Made by a program: the position numbers and the translations under genes
The notes under the pieces: model-generated
Seen by the model: only the letters and a program-made list of their open reading frames with translations
The model's database searches: none
Told to the model about the DNA's origin: nothing
Assembly (NCBI GenBank): GCA_030529405.1
Contig: JAUMWZ010000075.1
Location: 1-7,834 of the forward strand
Direction: 5' to 3'
Origin: Bacteroides sp.
GTDB lineage: Bacteria > Bacteroidota > Bacteroidia > Bacteroidales > Bacteroidaceae
Length of the DNA stretch: 7,834 nucleotides
Shown: piece by piece, positions 1-5,781 of the stretch
Position numbering within the stretch: position 1 is the first letter of the stretch
Layout of the letters: each line of letters opens with the position of its first letter

Positions 1-52
1 CTTCCTTCTTCTTCTTTACCCTTTTTCCTTCCTTTTTTAGTGTCCTTTTTCC

Positions 53-106
53 CTCTGTTCCTTTTTACAATTTTGCTCTTTATTATCTTCGTTCTATATA
101 GTGTGT
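53..106 (+). repeat. Imperfect direct repeat, copy 1
   Basis: Bases 53-106 match 197-250 at a constant offset of 144 without gaps; by hand count 48 of 54 positions agree. The last 16 bases (GTTCTATATAGTGTGT) are identical in both copies. A further match lies to the left (32-48 against 163-179, offset 131, 15 of 17 identical), so the original unit was probably longer and a 13-base insertion or deletion separates the copies. Confidence 0.75.
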
Positions 107-196
107 GTTTCTTCTTCTATTTATATCCCGCTTCTTTCTTTTTTATCTGCCCCTTTCCTTTACTTTTTCAGTATCCTTTGCTCTACTTTTTTTTCT

Positions 197-250
197 CTCT
201 GTTCCTTTTTACTGTCTTGCTCTTTGTTTCCTTCGTTCTATATAGTGTGT
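197..250 (+). repeat. Imperfect direct repeat, copy 2
   Basis: Second copy of the 54-base unit found at 53-106. The spacing is 144 bases, a multiple of three, so both copies fall in the same + frame and would encode similar hydrophobic peptides (FTILLF and FTVLLF, both ending FVLYSV). The in-frame spacing could be chance. The flanks are less similar but keep the same T/C bias. Confidence 0.75.
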
Positions 251-577
251 TTCTTTTATAAGTTGTAGTTCGGTTCATTTTTTTCTATTTGTTTTCCACT
301 TATCTGTGATATCTATCCATTGCCCCTTTCTCTTCTTATTGAGATGTTATTTTCTCTGTTTATCTCCTGTTAGTTTTTCTTTCACCTTGTTTTTCTTTTG
401 CCCTATTCTCTTTAGGTGTATTTACTTTTTGCTTCTTAGCTTTTGTTATGTACTTTGTAGCTTATGTCCTTTATTTTCTGATTTTCTCTTTGTTCTTACC
501 ATCTCCTTTTGGGCGGGTTTCCTTTTTGCCTATGTCATTTCTTTTGATATTCTATGTCTTATTCTTCCTCATTCGTT

Positions 578-585
578 TATATTTG
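578..585 (+). promoter_or_regulatory. Possible -7 box ahead of the ADP-ribosylglycohydrolase gene
   Basis: TATATTTG fits the Bacteroidetes -7 consensus TAnnTTTG and lies 75 bases before the ATG at 661. I see no good TTTG -33 box at the expected 19-21 base distance, and the region is so T-rich that a chance match is plausible. This is a weak candidate only. Confidence 0.22.
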
Positions 586-660
586 TGCCTGTTACCAGCC
601 TCTTTCTTTATCCTTTGGAAAGTCGTCTGTTTTATTTTCATTACACATAAGATAAGTGGT

Positions 661-1473
661 ATGTTAGGAGCAATTATAGGAGATATTGTAGGTAGTATTT
701 ATGAGTTTGACAACATAAAGACTAAGGAATTTGAGTTCTTTCAAGATGGAATGGAGTGTACTGACGATAGCATTCTCACTGTAGCTACTGCCGATTGGTT
801 GCTTAACGGTGGAGATGTCGGTCATTATTACGCTCGCTATGCTTTTGACTATCCCAATCCGATGGGAGGTTATGGAAATATGTTCAAAATATGGTCTGTT
901 AAAGCTATTAGTGATGGAGTCTATGCCCCATATAATAGTTGTGGTAATGGCAGTGCTATGCGTGTCTGTCCTGTAGGGTGGGTTTCTGACGATGTGAATA
1001 CTGTTTTGTCTATGGCTAAGAATACTGCTTTGTGTACTCATAATCATCTTGAAGGAGTGAAGGGAGCGCAAGCAACTGCCCTTTGTGTGTTGTTAGCTCG
1101 CATCGGATATACTCCTGATGATATACGGAATCGTGTGGAGTGTGATTTTGGATATAGTTTGTCTATGCCTGTCGATGAATTGCGGGAGCGTTATTCATGG
1201 TTGGGGTTGGACGGAATGGGAGATGGGGGAGTATGTCAAGATAGTGTTCCTCAAGCAATATCTTGCGCCTTGCAAGCCGATAGTTTTGAAGATGCTATTC
1301 GCAATGCTGTTAGCATAGGTGGCGATAGCGATACTATTGCGTGCATAACTGGCGGTGTTGCAGAACCTTTGTTTGGGATACCCGCTGAAATCAGAAAAAT
1401 AGCTACCAGTTATATCCCTAAACCTTTTCTAGAGATTGTAAGGCGGTTTGAAGATAAGTATGGGTTTAGATAG
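661..1473 (+). CDS. ADP-ribosylglycohydrolase family protein (DraG/ARH type)
   Basis: Predicted 270-residue cytoplasmic enzyme that hydrolyses the bond between ADP-ribose and a modified target, using two bound Mg2+ or similar metal ions. Visible signatures: the N-terminal G-x-I-x-GD-x-x-GS pattern (residues 3-12, followed by YE), the metal-binding TDDS (34-37), NGSAMR (96-101), an H-N-H-x-E-G-x-x-G-A-x-A helix (127-138) and the second metal site GGDSDT (220-225). All the expected ligands are present and the length fits a single-domain family member, so it looks intact. ATG 661 is chosen because the protein begins directly at the conserved GAIIGD motif. The frame stays open back to an ATG at 448, but those 71 residues are low-complexity hydrophobic translation of the T-rich tract. 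There is no Shine-Dalgarno sequence. No ADP-ribosyltransferase such as DraT or DarT lies nearby, so the substrate is unknown; protein, nucleic acid or small-molecule ADP-ribose are all possible. Confidence 0.9.
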   Translation: MLGAIIGDIVGSIYEFDNIKTKEFEFFQDGMECTDDSILTVATADWLLNGGDVGHYYARYAFDYPNPMGGYGNMFKIWSVKAISDGVYAPYNSCGNGSAMRVCPVGWVSDDVNTVLSMAKNTALCTHNHLEGVKGAQATALCVLLARIGYTPDDIRNRVECDFGYSLSMPVDELRERYSWLGLDGMGDGGVCQDSVPQAISCALQADSFEDAIRNAVSIGGDSDTIACITGGVAEPLFGIPAEIRKIATSYIPKPFLEIVRRFEDKYGFR

Positions 1474-1615
1474 TACTATTAAGAGCAGTATATTTATCTT
1501 ATGATATTGTGGCTTGAAACAAAAGATGTGTTTTTGTAAGGCTAAGTAATACAGTTTCTTAGGTGTGAGGTTGAGTGCTCTGTTTGCGCCCTGTTCTTCT
1601 GCAGATTCCTTTTTC

Positions 1616-1667
1616 GAGAGATTTTTGGTAAGAAAGCTGATTATCTCTCCTGCATGTCTTTTTTTTT
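1616..1667 (+). terminator. Weak candidate terminator after the ADP-ribosylglycohydrolase gene
   Basis: GAGAGAT (1616-1622) can pair with ATCTCTC (1643-1649) across a 20-base loop, and a run of nine T follows at 1659-1667. The T run begins nine bases after the stem, which is far for a classical intrinsic terminator, and the loop is large. It sits about 140 bases past the stop codon. No better terminator is visible before the hairpin at 1677. Confidence 0.3.
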
Positions 1668-1676
1668 ACTCTTGCA

Positions 1677-1734
1677 AAGTGTATATGGTTTGCAACTAAA
1701 CTAAGAAGAGTTTAGTTCTAAACTATATATACTT
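1677..1734. repeat. Long imperfect inverted repeat (26-bp hairpin)
   Basis: The arms 1677-1702 and 1709-1734 pair over 26 positions with three G-U wobbles and one C-C mismatch, leaving a six-base loop (AAGAAG). The inner nine base pairs (AACTAAACT with AGTTTAGTT) are perfect. No T run follows on the + strand, and an A run would follow when read on the - strand, so it does not look like an ordinary terminator in either direction. The outer arms are made of the element AAACTATATATAC and its diverged inverse GTATATGGTTT. The same element recurs in the gap before gyrB. This could be a mobile or replicated intergenic repeat, an mRNA-stabilising hairpin, or a protein-binding site. Confidence 0.75.
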
Positions 1735-1744
1735 GTTTCTCAAA

Positions 1745-1757
1745 GTAAATATAGTTT
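1745..1757 (-). repeat. Additional TATATA/GTTT element
   Basis: GTAAATATAGTTT is a diverged inverse copy of the AAACTATATATAC element at 1720-1732. It could pair with that element as an alternative to the main hairpin. As a lone short AT-rich match it is weak; it is listed because it sits 11 bases from the long hairpin. Confidence 0.35.
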
Positions 1758-1786
1758 TGAGGTTAGGTCTTGTGTGATGTCTTTGT

Positions 1787-1804
1787 CAAAGGACATATCC
1801 TTTG
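1787..1804. other. Small perfect hairpin
   Basis: CAAAGGA (1787-1793) and TCCTTTG (1798-1804) form a seven-base-pair stem with a CATA loop. An overlapping alternative pairs ATGTC near 1778 with GACAT (1792-1796). No T run follows directly, so I do not call it a terminator. Function unknown. Confidence 0.4.
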
Positions 1805-1920
1805 CACCGCTTATTATCTGCTTTTTTCTCTTTATCCACCTTGTTGTAGTAAATCCTTCACACTTTGCTGCGAGTAAATGCTTTCTTGTTGATTGATAGA
1901 ACTTTTTATGCATGTATTCT

Positions 1921-1951
1921 TTTGTTGTTCAATAAAATATTATTACTTTTG
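1921..1951 (+). promoter_or_regulatory. rpsA promoter, Bacteroidetes type
   Basis: TTTG at 1921-1924 and TACTTTTG at 1944-1951 are separated by 19 bases, matching the Bacteroidetes primary sigma factor consensus (-33 TTTG, -7 TAnnTTTG). Transcription would begin near 1957, giving an AT-rich leader of about 60 bases before the rpsA ATG. The leader has no Shine-Dalgarno sequence; the bases before the start are TTTATTAACTA. In other bacteria S1 binds AU-rich leaders and can repress its own mRNA; whether that happens here is inference. Confidence 0.7.
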
Positions 1952-2015
1952 CGCCCGAATGTTATTCAATATAATGTCTCACAGAATTAAATTTTTATAA
2001 ACTATTTATTAACTA

Positions 2016-3791
2016 ATGAGTAACGACAAAAATTTTGCTCCTATTGAAGATTTCAATTGGGACGCGTATGAAAAAGGCGAGTCTTTGACAAACCTAAGTC
2101 AAGCAGAGCTTGAAAGTGCTTACGATGGTACGTTGAACAAAGTAAGCGAGCGCGAAGTTGTAGACGGTACAGTTATCTCTATGAACAAGCGTGAAGTTGT
2201 AGTTAATATTGGCTACAAATCAGATGGTATAATCTCTCTAAACGAATTCCGTTACAACCCAGACTTGAAGGTTGGCGACACAGTAGAGGTTTATATTGAA
2301 AACCAAGAAGACAAAAAAGGACAGCTTGTTTTGTCACACAAGAAGGCGCGTGCTGCACGTTCTTGGGACAGAGTTAATGCTGCTCTTGACAATGAAGAAA
2401 TTATTAAGGGTTACATCAAGTGCCGTACTAAGGGTGGTATGATTGTAGATGTGTTTGGCATCGAAGCCTTCCTTCCGGGTTCACAAATTGATGTTAAGCC
2501 TATCAGAGATTACGATGTATTCGTTGGTAAAACAATGGAATTCAAAATCGTTAAGATTAACCACGAATTCAAAAACGTTGTTGTATCTCACAAAGCTCTT
2601 ATTGAGGCTGAACTTGAGCTTCAAAAGAAAGAGATTATCGGTAAACTTGAAAAAGGACAAGTTCTTGAAGGAACTGTTAAGAATATCACTACATACGGAG
2701 TGTTCATCGACCTTGGTGGCGTAGACGGTCTTATCCACATCACTGACCTGTCATGGGGTAGAGTGAACGACCCAAAAGAAGTTGTTGAGCTAGATCAAAA
2801 GATTAACGTTGTTATCCTTGATTTCGACGACGAAAAGAAACGTATTGCTCTTGGCTTGAAGCAACTTACTCCACATCCATGGGACGCACTAAGCCCAGAC
2901 TTGAAAGTTGGAGACAAGGTTAAGGGTAAAGTTACTGTTATGGCTGACTATGGTGCATTCATCGAAATTGCTCCTGGTGTTGAAGGTTTGATACACGTTT
3001 CTGAAATGTCATGGAGCCAACACCTACGTTCTGCACAAGACTTTATGAAGGTTGGCGATGAAGTAGAAGCAGTTGTGTTGACACTTGACCGCGAAGAGCG
3101 TAAGATGTCTTTGGGTATTAAGCAACTTAAAAATGACCCATGGGAAAATATTGAAAAAGACTTTGCAGTAGGTTCTAGACACACAGCTAAAGTACGCAAC
3201 TTCACTAACTTCGGTGTGTTTGTGGAATTAGGCGAAGGTGTTGATGGACTTGTACATATATCTGACCTTTCTTGGACAAAGAAAATTAAGCACCCATCTG
3301 AAGTTACTCAAGTAGGTGACAATATCGAAGTTCAAGTTCTTGAAATAGACAGAGAAGGTAGAAGATTGAGCCTTGGACACAAGCAACTAGAAGAAAATCC
3401 ATGGGACGTGTTTGAAACTGTGTTTACAGTAGGTTCTATACACGAGGGAACTATTACAGAAATGTTAGACAAGGGTGCTGTTGTTTCTCTTCCTTATGGG
3501 GTAGAAGGATTTGCAACTCCTAAACATTTAGTAAAAGAAGACGGTTCTCAAGCTCAACTAGAAGAAAAGATTGAATTCAAGGTTATAGAGTTCAACAAAG
3601 AAGCTAAGAGAATTATCCTTTCTCACAGCCGTATATTTGAAGACAAGAACAAGTCTGAAGAAAAGGCTACTAAGAAAGTAACTAAGAGAGCTTCTAAGAA
3701 AGAAGAACCACTTGTTCAAAACCAAGCAGCATCTACAACTCTTGGAGATATAGACGCACTTGCAGCTCTTAAAGAACAATTGGAAAAGTAA
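2016..3791 (+). CDS. rpsA: 30S ribosomal protein S1
   Basis: Ribosomal protein S1, 591 residues, an RNA-binding protein of the small subunit that helps recruit mRNA for initiation. Six S1 (OB-fold) domains follow a short acidic N-terminus, at roughly residues 46-111, 127-193, 213-283, 298-370, 385-457 and 472-540. Domains 3 to 5 carry the classic GVDGLIH/GVEGLIHVSE-type core (237-242, 321-330, 408-415) and end in KQL followed by a PW(D/E) linker (HPWD, DPWEN, NPWD). Domains 1, 2 and 6 are more diverged. A Lys/Glu-rich low-complexity tail (about 544-564) leads to a short acidic, Ala/Leu-rich end. The length and six-domain plan are normal for Bacteroidetes. The ATG at 2016 begins a typical sequence (MSNDKNF) and sits at a good distance from the promoter. 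The gene is monocistronic, with its own promoter and terminator. Confidence 0.97.
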   Translation: MSNDKNFAPIEDFNWDAYEKGESLTNLSQAELESAYDGTLNKVSEREVVDGTVISMNKREVVVNIGYKSDGIISLNEFRYNPDLKVGDTVEVYIENQEDKKGQLVLSHKKARAARSWDRVNAALDNEEIIKGYIKCRTKGGMIVDVFGIEAFLPGSQIDVKPIRDYDVFVGKTMEFKIVKINHEFKNVVVSHKALIEAELELQKKEIIGKLEKGQVLEGTVKNITTYGVFIDLGGVDGLIHITDLSWGRVNDPKEVVELDQKINVVILDFDDEKKRIALGLKQLTPHPWDALSPDLKVGDKVKGKVTVMADYGAFIEIAPGVEGLIHVSEMSWSQHLRSAQDFMKVGDEVEAVVLTLDREERKMSLGIKQLKNDPWENIEKDFAVGSRHTAKVRNFTNFGVFVELGEGVDGLVHISDLSWTKKIKHPSEVTQVGDNIEVQVLEIDREGRRLSLGHKQLEENPWDVFETVFTVGSIHEGTITEMLDKGAVVSLPYGVEGFATPKHLVKEDGSQAQLEEKIEFKVIEFNKEAKRIILSHSRIFEDKNKSEEKATKKVTKRASKKEEPLVQNQAASTTLGDIDALAALKEQLEK

Positions 3792-3808
3792 GATATAACT
3801 AATATCTT
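3790..3808. other. Small hairpin overlapping the rpsA stop codon
   Basis: AAGATAT (3790-3796) pairs with ATATCTT (3802-3808) around a five-base loop. It begins in the TAA stop and lies just ahead of the strong terminator. The stem is AT-rich and short, so it may have no role. Confidence 0.3.
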
Positions 3809-3817
3809 TATATAACT

Positions 3818-3858
3818 AAAGGGGCTAAACACTAGTTGTTTAGTCCCTTTTCTTTTTC
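3818..3858 (+). terminator. Intrinsic terminator of rpsA
   Basis: AAAGGGGCTAAAC (3818-3830) pairs with GTTTAGTCCCTTT (3838-3850) over 13 positions with one G-U wobble and a seven-base loop. It is followed directly by the T-rich stretch TCTTTTTCC (3851-3859). It lies 26 bases past the rpsA stop. The A run before the stem means it could also work weakly on the - strand, but no - strand gene is present to need it. Confidence 0.88.
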
Positions 3859-3859
3859 C

Positions 3860-4136
3860 GTGTGTTGTCCTCTTAACTCTTTCATTCTAAGTAGTATTGA
3901 TTTGTGGGTAACTACTCCTTACTCTAATGCCATATTCATCTTCTTTTCAAAGTGATAATGCTTTGTTTTCAGTTTATATTTAGTTTGAAACTCATCTATA
4001 TATCATTTACAGGTAGAGTAAATACTGTTTGTAGCCGATGCAGTTATGGGTTCATATTACGACTCTATCGCTCTTCTTCAAGTGTCAGTATAATAGCCAA
4101 TTATCTGCTTTTATTTCCCCCTATTTTATGGTTTCG
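3860..4136. other. Intergenic gap between rpsA and the antiporter gene, no gene seen
   Basis: AT-rich sequence without a recognisable gene, tRNA, riboswitch or transposon end. A + strand open frame at 3952-4158 encodes 68 residues with no recognisable motif, no supporting start context and T-rich composition, and I treat it as chance. The TATATA/GTTT hairpins found in the other two gaps are not evident here. Confidence 0.55.
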
Positions 4137-4168
4137 TTTTCATAAGAAATTATATTGATGTAACTTCG
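4137..4168 (+). promoter_or_regulatory. Possible promoter of the antiporter gene
   Basis: TAACTTCG (4161-4168) is one base off the Bacteroidetes -7 consensus TAnnTTTG and is followed by CACC, much as the rpsA and gyrB boxes are followed by a C. TTTT at 4137-4140 is 20 bases upstream, where TTTG is expected. It would give a leader of roughly 80 bases before the ATG at 4258. Both boxes are imperfect. Confidence 0.4.
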
Positions 4169-4257
4169 CACCACTTTTCTATGTCTAGCATTAGATGCTT
4201 GCTTTCGGTCTGTATAGAAAATGTTTTACCAAACAAATATTAGAATATAATTCAACG

Positions 4258-5562
4258 ATGAACAATAAAACCCCTCAAAAGATAGGTGCCATACAAGGTC
4301 TTGTGGCTTTAAGTCCGCTTATTGTGTTCTTGGTTCTATACCTTGTAACCTCTATTTTGGTCAATGACTTTTACGCTATGCCCATAACTGTAGCCTTCAT
4401 GGTTTCTGCCATATATTCTGTTGTAATTACCACAAAAGTAAGTGTCGAGGAGCGTGTAAAGATTTTTACCACAGGCTCTGCCAATCCCAACATTATCTCT
4501 ATGGTATGGATATTCATTTTGGCAGGTGCCTTTGCGCAAATAGCCAAAGACATGGGTGCTATAGATGCTACTGTAAACCTCATAATGAGCATATTGCCAA
4601 ACACGCTTCTGCCTGCTGGAGTGTTTGTTGCCGCTTGCCTCATTTCTCTTTCAACCGGTACTAGCGTCGGGACAATCGTTGCCCTTACTCCTGTGGCTGT
4701 AGGTTTGGCAGACAAAACAGGCTTAGATGTTGTCTATATTGTTGGCATCGTTGTTGGTGGCTCTTTCTTTGGCGATAATCTGTCGTTCATATCAGACACC
4801 ACGATAGCGGCTGCTAAAACGCAAGGCTGTGAGATGAAAGACAAGTTTAAGGTTAATTCTATGATTGTTTTTCCTGCCGCTTTAGTTGTTCTTGCCATAT
4901 ATGTTGTTCAAGGGCTATCCATAGAAAGCGCGATGAATATCGATGGTGTTGAGTGGATAAAGGTATTGCCATATTTTAGTATAATCATTGCTGCCATAGC
5001 AGGTGTCAATGTTATGGTTGTGCTATGTATAGGCATTGCGATGAGTGCAGGCATCGGGTTGATGACCAATAGCTTTGAGTTGCTACCTTTGGCTAAGATA
5101 ACCAGTGCGGGCATAATGGGAATGGGAGAACTGATAATGGTTACACTACTTGCCGGCGGTATGCTTGAGATAATAAAGTATAACGGAGGTATAGACTATA
5201 TAATTAACGGTCTGACAAAGAAAGTTAAGGGCAAGAGAGGGGCGGAGTTTACTGTTGCCTCGTTGGTCAGTGTTGCAAACTTGTGTACCGCAAACAACAC
5301 GATAGCTATTATTACTACCGCTCCGATTGCAAAGAAGATTTCTTCAAAATATGGTCTTGACAAACGAAAGACAGCAAGCATATTAGACACCTTTTCTTGC
5401 TTAACACAAGGGCTTTTGCCTTATGGAGCACAGATGCTTACAGCAGCAGAGCTTGCAAAGATTTCGCCAATAAGCATCATTCCATTCATGTATTATCCTC
5501 TCGTAATGGGTTTGTTTGCTGTTTTGGCTATAATGTTCAGATACCCTAAAAGATATTCTTAG
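4258..5562 (+). CDS. Na+/H+ antiporter, NhaC family
   Basis: Predicted 434-residue inner-membrane transporter with about ten to twelve hydrophobic segments, of the NhaC family, which exchanges sodium for protons; some relatives exchange malate for lactate or carry other solutes, so the exact substrate is not fixed by sequence. The first half has GTSVGT (134-139) and the family hallmark GDNLSFISDTTIAAA (172-186), normally GDNLSPISDTT, here with Phe in place of Pro. The second half has the matching TANNTIAI (344-351) and LDTFSCLTQGLLPYGAQ (376-392), as expected for a protein built from two related halves. The ATG at 4258 is preferred over the in-frame ATG at 4195 because the upstream 21 residues (with Tyr, Lys, Cys and Arg) are unlike a transporter start and MNNKTPQK leads straight into the first membrane segment. 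No Shine-Dalgarno sequence. Stands alone between two large gaps. Confidence 0.9.
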   Translation: MNNKTPQKIGAIQGLVALSPLIVFLVLYLVTSILVNDFYAMPITVAFMVSAIYSVVITTKVSVEERVKIFTTGSANPNIISMVWIFILAGAFAQIAKDMGAIDATVNLIMSILPNTLLPAGVFVAACLISLSTGTSVGTIVALTPVAVGLADKTGLDVVYIVGIVVGGSFFGDNLSFISDTTIAAAKTQGCEMKDKFKVNSMIVFPAALVVLAIYVVQGLSIESAMNIDGVEWIKVLPYFSIIIAAIAGVNVMVVLCIGIAMSAGIGLMTNSFELLPLAKITSAGIMGMGELIMVTLLAGGMLEIIKYNGGIDYIINGLTKKVKGKRGAEFTVASLVSVANLCTANNTIAIITTAPIAKKISSKYGLDKRKTASILDTFSCLTQGLLPYGAQMLTAAELAKISPISIIPFMYYPLVMGLFAVLAIMFRYPKRYS

Positions 5563-5571
5563 CGCATTTCT

Positions 5572-5631
5572 AAACCGTATATACCTGACTTCTAAACTAT
5601 ATATAACTGAAAAGTCAGCTATATATGGTTT
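5572..5631. repeat. Long imperfect inverted repeat (20-bp hairpin) after the antiporter gene
   Basis: The arms 5572-5591 and 5612-5631 pair over 20 positions with one G-U wobble and one C-C mismatch, around a 20-base loop. The inner seven pairs (CTGACTT with AAGTCAG) are perfect. The outer arms are AAACCGTATATAC and CTATATATGGTTT, and the loop holds a third element, AAACTATATATA (5594-5605). The hairpin starts ten bases after the antiporter stop. It lacks a T run, so if it ends transcription it does not do so in the classical way. It could instead protect the 3' end of the message. The element family is shared with 1677-1757. Confidence 0.72.
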
Positions 5632-5640
5632 GTGTGCTGG

Positions 5641-5653
5641 CTATATACAGTTT
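5641..5653 (-). repeat. Additional TATATA/GTTT element
   Basis: CTATATACAGTTT is an inverse copy of the element in the neighbouring hairpin loop (AAACTATATATA, 5594-5605) and could pair with it as an alternative fold. With the hairpin arms this makes four elements within about 80 bases, two in each direction. Confidence 0.5.
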
Positions 5654-5662
5654 ACTTCTTGT

Positions 5663-5683
5663 CACAATACACCTTTTATTGTG
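5663..5683. other. Small perfect hairpin upstream of gyrB
   Basis: CACAATA (5663-5669) and TATTGTG (5677-5683) form a seven-base-pair stem with a seven-base loop. It lies about 120 bases before the gyrB promoter and has no T run after it. It may be an operator-like site or chance. Confidence 0.35.
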
Positions 5684-5781
5684 TCGGTTTGAGCTTTTGT
5701 CTCTAGCTGTGGTCAAATGTTGTGCCGATAGTATAAAAACAGCCTTTAACCTTATGTTTTTTGCATTTTTACCCCACTTAC

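Larger units (their letters stand above)
1..660. other. Pyrimidine-rich non-coding tract
   Basis: This stretch is dominated by T and C on the + strand; the first 60 bases contain only five purines. Open frames exist on the + strand (40-261, 306-650, and a frame running from 448 into the next gene), but they translate to strings of Phe, Leu, Tyr, Ser and Cys, which is what any T-rich sequence gives. They show no recognisable domain and no normal mix of charged residues, so I do not call them genes. The tract holds an imperfect direct repeat (53-106 and 197-250) and ends close to the start of the ADP-ribosylglycohydrolase gene. No tRNA, CRISPR array or transposase is visible. It could be a decayed gene, an expanded low-complexity spacer, or a long untranslated leader; the sequence alone does not decide. 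Confidence 0.6.
1474..1920. other. Intergenic gap between the ADP-ribosylglycohydrolase gene and rpsA
   Basis: No gene is visible on either strand here. It contains a weak terminator candidate (1616-1667), a long imperfect hairpin (1677-1734), a further TATATA-type element (1745-1757) and a small perfect hairpin (1787-1804). The remainder (about 1474-1610 and 1805-1920) is AT-rich sequence in which I recognise no RNA gene or riboswitch. Confidence 0.6.

Noticed and set aside
40..261. Open frame for a 73-residue hydrophobic peptide
   Set aside because: Nearly all Phe, Leu, Tyr, Ser and Cys, as expected from any T/C-rich sequence. No charged residues flank the hydrophobic stretches and there is no start context or known family. 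The internal repeat leaves slight doubt.
306..650. Open frame for a 114-residue hydrophobic peptide
   Set aside because: Same T-rich translation artefact, overlapping another long frame of the same character, with no recognisable domain.
664..1071. 135-residue open frame on the - strand
   Set aside because: It lies wholly inside the ADP-ribosylglycohydrolase gene on the opposite strand and has no family resemblance; it is a shadow.
661..1473. Part of a DarTG-type toxin-antitoxin or DraT-DraG system
   Set aside because: No transferase gene lies next to it in the window, and the protein is of the DraG/ARH fold rather than a macrodomain such as DarG.
1474..2015. Hidden tRNA or other stable RNA gene
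   Set aside because: No tRNA T-loop pattern or acceptor-stem pairing was found on either strand; the only structures are simple hairpins.
3952..4158. 68-residue open frame in the gap after rpsA
   Set aside because: No motif, compositional bias typical of AT-rich spacer, and it runs across the likely promoter of the next gene.
4195..4257. Longer N-terminus for the antiporter
   Set aside because: The extra 21 residues do not resemble the start of the family, and the ATG at 4258 leads directly into the first membrane segment.
5572..5653. CRISPR-like array
   Set aside because: The repeated elements are short, occur in both orientations, vary in sequence and have irregular spacing, unlike CRISPR repeats, and no cas gene is present.
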